Below, in pieces: positions 57,030 to 64,000 of a stretch of DNA of 64,000 nt (positions are counted from its first letter, which is position 1; each line of letters begins with the position of its first letter). Made by a program: the position numbers and the translations under genes. Source of the stretch: Ischnura elegans (lineage: Eukaryota; Arthropoda; Insecta; Odonata; Coenagrionidae); the NCBI RefSeq assembly GCF_921293095.1, contig NC_060257.1, forward strand, positions 53,170,968-53,234,967. The letters are read 5' to 3'. The notes under the pieces are model-generated. The model saw nothing but the letters and a program-made list of their open reading frames with translations. It was not told the origin of the DNA and made no database searches.

Positions 57030-58022
57030 CAGGGCCGCATTTTCCCAAAGTTACGCTATAGGCACCTCTTCATTGAGCGCCCCTCCTCACTTGAGCCCCC
57101 CCCTCCCCGATTTTTATGATTAGACATAGCCACTCGCATGAGGAAAGTTTCGGAAAAAAGGAATAAACAGTTATATGGCAGGCAGCAAAAGTTTATGCTT
57201 CAATTTTTACGTAGGGAAAACATAGACAATTAAACTAAAAAAAAACAGCTTGGACTAAAACTAAATGGAATACATATAACTAATAACTTCAGGCTTTACT
57301 TTGTGAAACCTCTCCATATTGGAAATAAAGAAATAATACAATGAAAGAAAAGAACAATGCTTGGAGACCAATAATGAAGTCCATTATAGACGACAAAAAT
57401 GGCGGGAAAACCTCCACAAGCGTGAACCAATCAGGTTACACCTGAACTCGGAGGGAGTGTATATATACGGAAAAATTTTGAAGAACGGTATTCGGAAGAT
57501 CCCCTGAGGATGATCAGCAAGTCGAATGCAAGTCGAATGCAAGGATCGAAACGTCGGGAGACATGGACGACATCAACCGGTGGAAAACCCGAGAAACTTT
57601 TCTGCAACTGATACGCCGGGAAAACCTAAGATCATACAAAGAAATAATAACTTTGTAAGATTCACTGTTATTTAATTATGGGCACGACCCGGGTTTCGTA
57701 ACTTGGTTGGACCTCACGATGTAACCAAGTTACGAAACCCGGGTCGTGCCCATAATTAAATAACAGTGAACCTTACAAAGTTATTATTTATTTATTTCCT
57801 AAATGGAATACTTTAACTTTTATGCAACTCAAACACTTTATGAATACCCTTTCCAAAAATAATGTCTAGCCTTAATTCATAAAACAGAAAAGACTATTAA
57901 CTTCAAAAATAAAAACAATACGTACTGCCGTAACTAAATGAACTGCCGCCCTTGAAGGCACCCCTTGGACTGCGACGCCCCTAGGCACGTGCCTATTTTG
58001 CCTTACGGGAAATCCGGCCCTG
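57030..58022. mobile_element. 993 bp hAT-like element with CAGGGCCG ends, carrying an inserted palindrome
   Basis: CAGGGCCGCATTTTCCC and GGGAAATCCGGCCCTG are inverted, and GTTGTGTG/GTTGCGTG (7 of 8) flank them (57022-57029 and 58023-58030). The central palindrome region (57480-57790) appears to be a later insertion. Confidence 0.75.
57643..57790. repeat. 148 bp palindrome with a hammerhead-like core
   Basis: Two arms of about 60-65 bp (ACTTTGTAAGATTCACTGTT and its complement near 57765) enclose a short loop. On the plus strand 57713-57745 reads CTCACGA, stem GTAAC-CAA-GTTAC, GAAAC, CCGG and GTC. The third base of CTCACGA departs from CTGANGA, as it does at 2625. About 160 bp upstream, 57504-57552 has a second CTGAGGA...GATCGAAAC motif. 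Confidence 0.7.
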
Positions 58023-58514
58023 GTTGCGTGTGAGTCTGTCTGCGTCGAACGTAAACTTCGTGGCCCCCTGCCTCGCACCCGCGGTGGCGAGTGTCGAGTG
58101 TCGAGAGCGGCAGCAAGTGAATTCGTGGATTGGAGTAAAAGTGGTCCGTTCGCATTGAATGCGAAAATAACATGCAGACGGAAGATGGAGCGACGCTTGG
58201 GTGACGGAAGCTCACCAAATCGCTGCGGCAGGAAGGTAATTGGTGGCTGGAGTCGAATTGGTCCGATGGCATTGAATGCGAACGAAATTATCTCGCCCGT
58301 CGATACACGTCGTGAGACGAGTGAATATGTGCTCGCATGACACGATAGGTGCTTTCGAAAATACATCGCGTAGTTTGCGTTTTGCGTGGACGCAGAATCT
58401 CTGCACTTACATTAGTTAGTTAGTAGTTGGTTTTTGTTTCACCGTGATCTGATGAATTGTTTCCTTACTTCTATGCTTGTATTCTCAGCTGTAAGAAGAT
58501 TCTTCTTTATGGAA
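58023..58514. other. No gene recognised
   Basis: Moderately GC-rich. Frames on both strands at 58003-58406 overlap each other and show no domain. Confidence 0.4.
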
Positions 58515-58516
58515 TA

Positions 58517-59174
58517 GGGTAGTTTCCTTCATCAAAGAAAACGAAATGCATTGATTGCGATTCGTTACCCACCATTAGTGTGTTCATAATATACAAATTA
58601 TTTAGTTTTAGAAGTACCGGTTTAGACGAATGGCAATGGTCAATTTTATCCTCATTTGAAAAAGGCCAGATTGGCGTCCATGCGAAGCCACTCCACGTGA
58701 CGTCACAGGGACCTAGTTTCTATACGAGTGGATAGGAGTTATACATCGTCTGAGATTACCAATGCATGCATGAGGCGCAGAGCTCAGGGAAACATGTCTT
58801 AATAATCACATATTAAAACTGCCTAAGGTCGGAAAGTTTCATTCGTTTGATAAGTTATTAATAATCCTTATTTAAGCCAAGCGCTACCAGCTAGCATGGT
58901 AATCTGCTACCTGCTAGCATCTTGCGTCGTATCAGCGGTCAAAGCCTCGCCCCAAGGTCACCTCACTTGCGGCAGCGGGAACCAGAACGACGTCACACGG
59001 AGTTTTCCCGGCATTCATACTTAGCCGTCGCGTTTTCGCGCGCTTGAAAATGTTCACTTTTCGTTTAATCGCGAAAAATAGATATTGTCATTTAAAAATC
59101 TAAAAGCGTGAAACACGTACTCCAGGAGTAATAATCTTTCGATTTAGGCAATAAAAAAATAATAGGAAACCACC
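58517..59174. mobile_element. TA-target MITE family, copy 5 (inverted)
   Basis: GGGTAGTTTCCTTC at the left, AGGAAACCACC at the right with the last bases lost. Same orientation as copy 4. TA at 58515-58516 only. Confidence 0.83.
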
Positions 59175-59666
59175 AAATTGGGCCTCCTGTGTGCAATCCA
59201 GTTGTCTATGACGGACAGCAACCCCTCCGCGTTAGGCGTCAAGGCAAAGACCGGTAGCGCAGCAGAGTCAATCTGGCTGTGGAACAGGCAGGTTGACAAG
59301 GCTAGTCCCATATTTATTAAGGTTTAGCAGGTCGTCGACGTTTGGTTGCGAAGCAGCGGATCGGAAATCCGATTCGATGAATCCGAATCGACATCCTGCG
59401 GGTGCCTCGCCTGATTGCACAGTTCCCAGAAATTAGACGTGGAAATCTGGTGGTGGTGCATTTAATGAGAACCGTCTACTTAAGGACTCGGCATTGCATC
59501 GTCAATGCGAACGTGAGCGCAGATGCTGGGTCGTATGAATGAATAAAATTTTCCTCATCTCCGGAGGCGCGGGAAGAATCCGTTAAGTATACTATTCTGA
59601 CGTGCGCGCTGGATGCCCGATAGCAAGAGGGGTCGGTTTCGGATCTTGGTCAATATTACATTAGAG

Positions 59667-59956
59667 TAAGGGTCTCGGCTCCCGGTCCGCTTGCGGCCCC
59701 CAGAGGCTAAAGAAAATATTGTAAACAACTACAAAAATAAAACCAAATATCGTCATACTCGTCAAAAATAGAAAATGTCAAAAATCGCATTGACTGGTTG
59801 AACTTTTTAACCAATAAAAATTATTGCACTTTGAAATTTTATATTTATTTTTTAAATTTACCTATGTGTTGGTAAAGTGACGTGGAGAATTCTTGCCCTC
59901 CGGACGATGTGAAATTGATTTTTGGCCCTTGCATTAAAAAAGACTGAAGACCCCTG
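59667..59956. mobile_element. 290 bp hAT-type MITE with 8 bp target duplication
   Basis: TAAGGGTCTCGGC and GACTGAAGACCCCTG ends, with CATTAGAG exact on both sides (59659-59666 and 59957-59964). Internal subterminal motifs GCGGCCCCC and TTTTTGGCCCTTG resemble those of 7756-8160. Confidence 0.85.
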
Positions 59957-60469
59957 CATTAGAGGATTCTCAAGTCCGCCGCAAGAATTGTTGTCGCTCC
60001 GCGCGCATTAAAATCAGATTTCAAAATCTCCACTCGCGGCGCTACCGGTCATCGATATCCACTTTTTACAAGGAAATACACGACATTATTATGCAACTGA
60101 GTCAATTTATCATATACACCACACATGTAACGCATGAGAGACTTGTCAACAAAAAAATACCCCTTACATTACGGTTACAATGGGAGAAGCAAGAACGAAA
60201 TTATCAGCAGAATAGCTCGGGCGTCGAGAGCATTCCATCAAAAGAAAGATCTACTCACAGCGGAAATTAAAACATAAATGATTCAGTGGTGAAATGCATA
60301 GTTTTGCAGACAATTTCCGTGTAAAAATTGTATCATTAACGTTTACAGAGAGTCGTAGAGCGGTATTTTTCAACACACGCGACCATTCCACCAAAAGAGG
60401 GACCTGCTAACAGCGGGAAACTTAAATATGGAAGTAAGGAAACAATTTATCAGAACATACATTTGGAGT

Positions 60470-61090
60470 ATGATGATGATTAAATGGATCGACCGAGTTA
60501 GTAATCAGGATCATATCCTATGAAGAGAAGGAGAGAAGAAAAGCATCATGAAAACCCTAATAAGAAGATGGAAAAATCATGTAGGCCATGTCTGGGGACA
60601 CGGTGGCCTGATGAAGGCAATCTTGCCATCTACGTGTCCCTGGACGATTGCCTTCATCAGGCCACAATGTCTCAAGACATGGCATATAAGAATGTTTCGT
60701 CTTCTTATCAGAGTTTTCATGAGGCTTCTCTCCTACTCATCTTAAGGCCTGGTTACACGATACATTAACACGTACGGGTTAATGTCTAAATGTATGAACG
60801 CGTGAACGAACACGAAAATGTACCGTGTAGCCACCCAACGTGTTCGAATGCATGAACGGAAAATAGAACCTGTTCTAATTTGGTTCATGCATTCGTACAT
60901 GTTCCGCCGGTCCACCAAATTCGTTCACGCAAGCGTACATTAAATTTTACGTGTGTACTGTGTAACCAGGCCTATAGACTTGATCCTGATTACTAACTCG
61001 GTCGATCCATTTGATTCTCATCATTCTTCCATAGCAGCACATTTGGAAGGCTTTGCTTTATCCGTTGCTGTCATTGTCCATCCCCCACTT
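60470..61090. repeat. Inverted pair of LINE reverse transcriptase fragments with a nested MITE
   Basis: AAATGGATCGACCGAGTTAG at 60482 recurs inverted at about 61012, and the sequence between folds back on itself. The plus-strand arm translates KWIDRVSNQD, then IMKTLIRRWKNHVGH, matching the LINE at 6865-7701; the minus-strand arm translates WTMTATDK and RIKWIDRVSN. The loop is occupied by the AGGCCT MITE at 60745-60973. Confidence 0.7.
60745..60973. mobile_element. 229 bp AGGCCTGG MITE, copy 3
   Basis: AGGCCTGGTTACACGATAC and CTGTGTAACCAGGCCT ends; TTA precedes it and ATA follows. Very close to the copy at 2071-2305 in sequence and orientation. Confidence 0.82.
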
Positions 61091-61439
61091 CTGTGCAGAA
61101 GCATGCTCCAATAGACCAAATGTGAGTTCTGGTAAATTGTTTTGGAATGACACACGGCATTGATATTATCCTTTTGATCTATACTAATAACTTTTCAGCG
61201 GTATACTTGCCCATTATCGCCAATTATGAACCAAATATGTAAAAGATTACAAAATGATCATATTCACTCCCATTGACTAGATTTTGATTGACTATCATCT
61301 CATCCTCTTATTCAATCAGAGATTTTATTCAGTAGTTGAACGATATTATCATTTGCCAGCTACATAGGCTTTGTCCAAAACAAGGAAAAGGAGATTGCCG
61401 GTGGACGCAAACGTATGTTATGTTAATGACTTTTAAGAT

Positions 61440-61495
61440 TGTTTAGTCTTCTAATCATGGTTTTCATGATGCTTCTCTTTTCTCCTACTCTTCTT
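61440..61495 (-). pseudogene. Short LINE reverse transcriptase fragment
   Basis: The minus strand reads EKRSIMKTMIRRL, the same block as in 60540-60580. It lies immediately before a hammerhead-like motif. Confidence 0.5.
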
Positions 61496-61517
61496 TGGAC
61501 TTCCTCATCACAGGTAT

Positions 61518-61549
61518 CTGACGATGACGACGCTGCGACGAAACTAGTC
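61518..61549 (+). ncRNA. Hammerhead-ribozyme-like motif
   Basis: CTGACGA, a GC-rich stem II (GACGACGCTGCGAC), GAAAC, TA and GTC, with stem I made by AGGTA before and TACCT after (five pairs after one mismatch). All conserved core positions are present. Downstream AAATAAATTGGTGG resembles the arms of the 2521-2700 palindrome. Confidence 0.6.
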
Positions 61550-61830
61550 TTACCTTCAAATAAATTGGTGGAATAAATATAAGTTTTTTTTTCATTTCAT
61601 GACATTTAAGTTTTTCCAATAGCTGAGAATTAGCTACAAATTACCAGCATTGGCAACCCGCATGCCTCGGAAGCTCTCCTCTGAGTTTATTTCTGGCTAC
61701 GTGCCTGACGAGGATGCTCGGGTCACCCGAATATATTTCCATATCAAACGGTATAGATAAGAAGGACAAGGTGGCGGAGATTTAATCAAGCTCCGGCCAA
61801 GGAGTGGACTGTTTCACTGATTTTTCTTTT

Positions 61831-62190
61831 GTTTCATGTTTTCATGATTCATGTTTGCATGTTTTCATGTTTCCATGTTTCATGTTTTCATGTTTCATGT
61901 TTTCATGTTTCATGTTTTCATGTTTCATGTTTTCATGTTTCATGTTTCATTTTATCATGTTTCATGTTTTCATGTTTCATGTTTTCATGTTTCATGTTTT
62001 CATGTTTCATGTTTTCATGTTTCATGTTTTTATTTCATCTTTCATGTTTTCATGTTTCATGTTTTCATGAATCATGTGTGCATTTTTCATGCTTCCATGT
62101 TTCATGTTTTCATGTTTTCATGTTTCATGTTTTCATGTTTCATGTTTCATGTTTCATGTTTTATGTTTTCATTTTTCATGTTTTTCGTCG
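61831..62190. repeat. CATG-rich minisatellite
   Basis: About 24 degenerate copies of a 15 bp unit ATGTTTTCATGTTTC. Because 15 is divisible by 3, all three forward frames are open and give repetitive peptides, none of which is a plausible gene. Confidence 0.92.
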
Positions 62191-63580
62191 TTTTTCAGAG
62201 CTAATGATATCGCCGAACATTGACTTTTACTATAGTGACTGCTCATTAGGGTTACCTTCTATCGAAATTCTCATATCGAAGAAAATTTAGCACGAAGAAC
62301 CAGGGCCGGCTGAAGGCAAAATACCTATCCGGGCAAACTGCTGTTGTGTCGTGTTGAGGACAACGGTGCTGTCGTAGATCGAACAAGCCAGCAATTAGAG
62401 GGTTAAGGTGGGTCCTGACTCGGACCAGACTTTTTGCTTAAATATTTCCTGCCCTATGAATTTATTTGTATGTTTGCGCTTAAGGCGTCGTGTGAATGAA
62501 TTTATGAAGGAGTCATTATTCGGCGGGTATGTGTGACACGGAGTCACGTGAAGTTAAAGTTGGTATCGTAGATTCCCTCAGTTCGTTTCTGGCGCCCTCT
62601 GCTTTTATGATGCATCCAGCGTTTCAGGTCAGAAAGTTCAATGTATAGCGGAATAATCAAGCAGTTCGCTTGTACCCGGAAGACACGAAGCACTTATGTG
62701 ATGGAAGATTGACCTAGATGAAATAGCATTCGAGATTATCGCAAGTTGTCCCTGTGGATTCAAATGTGATCTTTGATGACCAATGCATTCGCAGCAGACG
62801 TAATGCCTTCCGTTCTAGTTTTTATTTCCTTATTATCATAATCAGTGATCTACTTGGTTAAGGTTGTTGTTCAAGGAATACAGTACGCATGAACTTGACT
62901 TCGCTAATTTTAGCTTGGATATAGTCCATAATCCGTTATTCTTTGCAAATATTTTGGAAATATGATAATAAAAATATCTAGAAATCGATTGGGTAAATAT
63001 AGATTGATGGAATAAAAATCCTGTCAAAATCAAAAAAGGACCTGTTTTAGATAGCGTTTTTATTTTTTTCTGCAATCCGATGCAAAACTTTGTCGGCATA
63101 ATATATACTCCCTGTTGTACAAACAATTAAATTAAATGGTGAAAAATGGCCCTTGTTCGTATGAGCTACTTCTCCCTGAACTCTATCGAATAAAAACATA
63201 TTAATTTAAGAATACCGGGACTAGCCACGATTTATATCTTTGCGGAATCACCCGCGATGGACAAATTGTGCGAAAAACATGTTAGTTGTAACTTGAATAA
63301 CTTTTTTGCAGAAAAAATTCGGGCTATCTCCGTCGGATTACCCGAAAACTATGACAAAATCCCTTCTTTACTTCAGGATAATTTTTAAATTGTCGACTAA
63401 ATGTCACAGAAAATTTGCTATAATGTGAAAACTTTGAACGTGAGCAGTTTTTAGCGTTTTTATTCTTCAGTTATGATTTTTTTTCGGAAACAAAATAAAT
63501 TTTATTCTATCGCTTGTCGATAAATAATTCTCGTGGTTCGATGCTAGTACTTCTTGTCCGTGCTTTCCGCAGCCTTCAAA
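62191..63580. other. No gene recognised
   Basis: A short CAGGGCCGG terminus at 62302 may be the end of an eroded element. The rest shows no feature. Confidence 0.4.
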
Positions 63581-63582
63581 TA

Positions 63583-64000
63583 GGGTACTTTCCTTCATCA
63601 AAGAAAACGAAAGGCATTGATTGCGATTCGTTACCCACCATTAGTGTGTTCCTAACATTCAAATTATTTGGCTTTATAATTCCCAGTTTAGACGAATGGC
63701 AATGGTCAATTTTAACTGCATTTGTAAAAGGCCAGATTAGCGCCCATGCGATGCCACTCCACGTGGCGTCACAGGACCTAATTTCTATACGAGTAGATAG
63801 GAGTTTTACATCGTCTGAGATAACCAATGCATGCATGAGGCACAGACTTCAGGGAAACATCTATTAATAATCACCTATTAAAACTGCCTAAGGTCGGAAA
63901 GTTTCCTTCGTTTGATAAGGTATTAAAAATCCTTATTTAAGCCAAGCGCCACCTGCTAGCAGGGTACTCAGCTACCTGCTAGCATCCTGCGTCGTATCAG
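63583..64000. mobile_element. TA-target MITE family, copy 6 (cut by the window end)
   Basis: It starts GGGTACTTTCCTTC after TA at 63581-63582. It follows copies 4 and 5 closely and runs off the end of the window. Confidence 0.83.

Noticed and set aside
57504..57552. Another hammerhead core (CTGAGGA...GATCGAAACGTC)
   Set aside because: Stem II would be only four self-complementary pairs and stem III has no loop between AC and GTC, so it was not counted among the six.
58003..58406. Overlapping frames of 65-164 codons on both strands
   Set aside because: They partly cover the end of the CAGGGCCG element, lack domains and contradict each other.
61804..62290. Three overlapping open frames with CFHVSCFHV-type peptides
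   Set aside because: They are translations of a 15 bp minisatellite; its period is a multiple of three, so no frame meets a stop.

Overview
The window is eukaryotic nuclear DNA, most likely from an arthropod (probably an insect) with a large, AT-rich, transposon-packed genome. It has spliced genes with canonical GT/AG introns, a STARD3/MLN64-type MENTAL-domain gene, and abundant Ty3/gypsy, Ty1/copia, non-LTR, mariner, pogo, hAT and THAP-type elements. I see no bacterial operons, rRNA, confident tRNA genes or CRISPR arrays.

Host genes. (1) On the minus strand, 28079 to 20813, two coding exons joined across an in-phase 1.8 kb intron encode a predicted 1,820-residue protein: ankyrin repeats, then a segment with an HExxH zinc-peptidase-like motif, then a NACHT-type STAND NTPase core with a long helical C-terminus. 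This NLR-like architecture is the most unusual gene here. (2) On the plus strand, 38699 to 53028, eight in-phase coding exons encode the N-terminal half of a STARD3-like late-endosomal sterol/contact-site protein: a four-helix MENTAL domain and a linker with a phospho-FFAT-like motif. The START-domain exons are not found and presumably lie beyond the window.

Mobile DNA, left to right. 0.1-2.5 kb: copy A of a long dispersed repeat, ending beside a 180 bp foldback palindrome. 3.5-4.6 kb: a MITE inserted in a gypsy integrase relic. 5.4-8.2 kb: another MITE copy, a truncated LINE reverse transcriptase and a hAT MITE with a perfect 8 bp target duplication. 9.0-16.65 kb: a nearly intact, young Ty3/gypsy retrotransposon with 610/607 bp LTRs, CTGG target duplication, gag, pol, and a textbook -1 frameshift signal between gag and pol. 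16.8-18.9 kb: nested hAT and TA-target MITEs. 29.9-30.9 kb: a copia pol relic. 31.3-34.7 kb: copy B of the long dispersed repeat, carrying a 1.1 kb foldback element, CATG-rich palindromes and a hAT MITE. 34.7-37.2 kb: a degenerate second gypsy element. Inside the STARD3-like introns: several MITEs, two pogo/Tigger-like elements and a 2.9 kb THAP transposase plus YqaJ nuclease transposon of ISL2EU type, all decayed. 53-64 kb: more hAT MITEs, an inverted LINE fragment pair, a CATG minisatellite and two more copies of the TA-target MITE, which has six copies in the window.

Two RNA-level features stand out. One is the -1 ribosomal frameshift signal (heptamer GGGAAAT, 7 nt spacer, 8 bp stem with GCGA loop). 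The other is a recurring hammerhead-ribozyme-like core (CTGANGA, short stem II, GAAAC, 2-4 nt, GTC/GTT) found at six places in dispersed repeats, which suggests Penelope-like or retrozyme-like terminal sequences. All assignments come from reading the sequence and its translations; no database search was possible.
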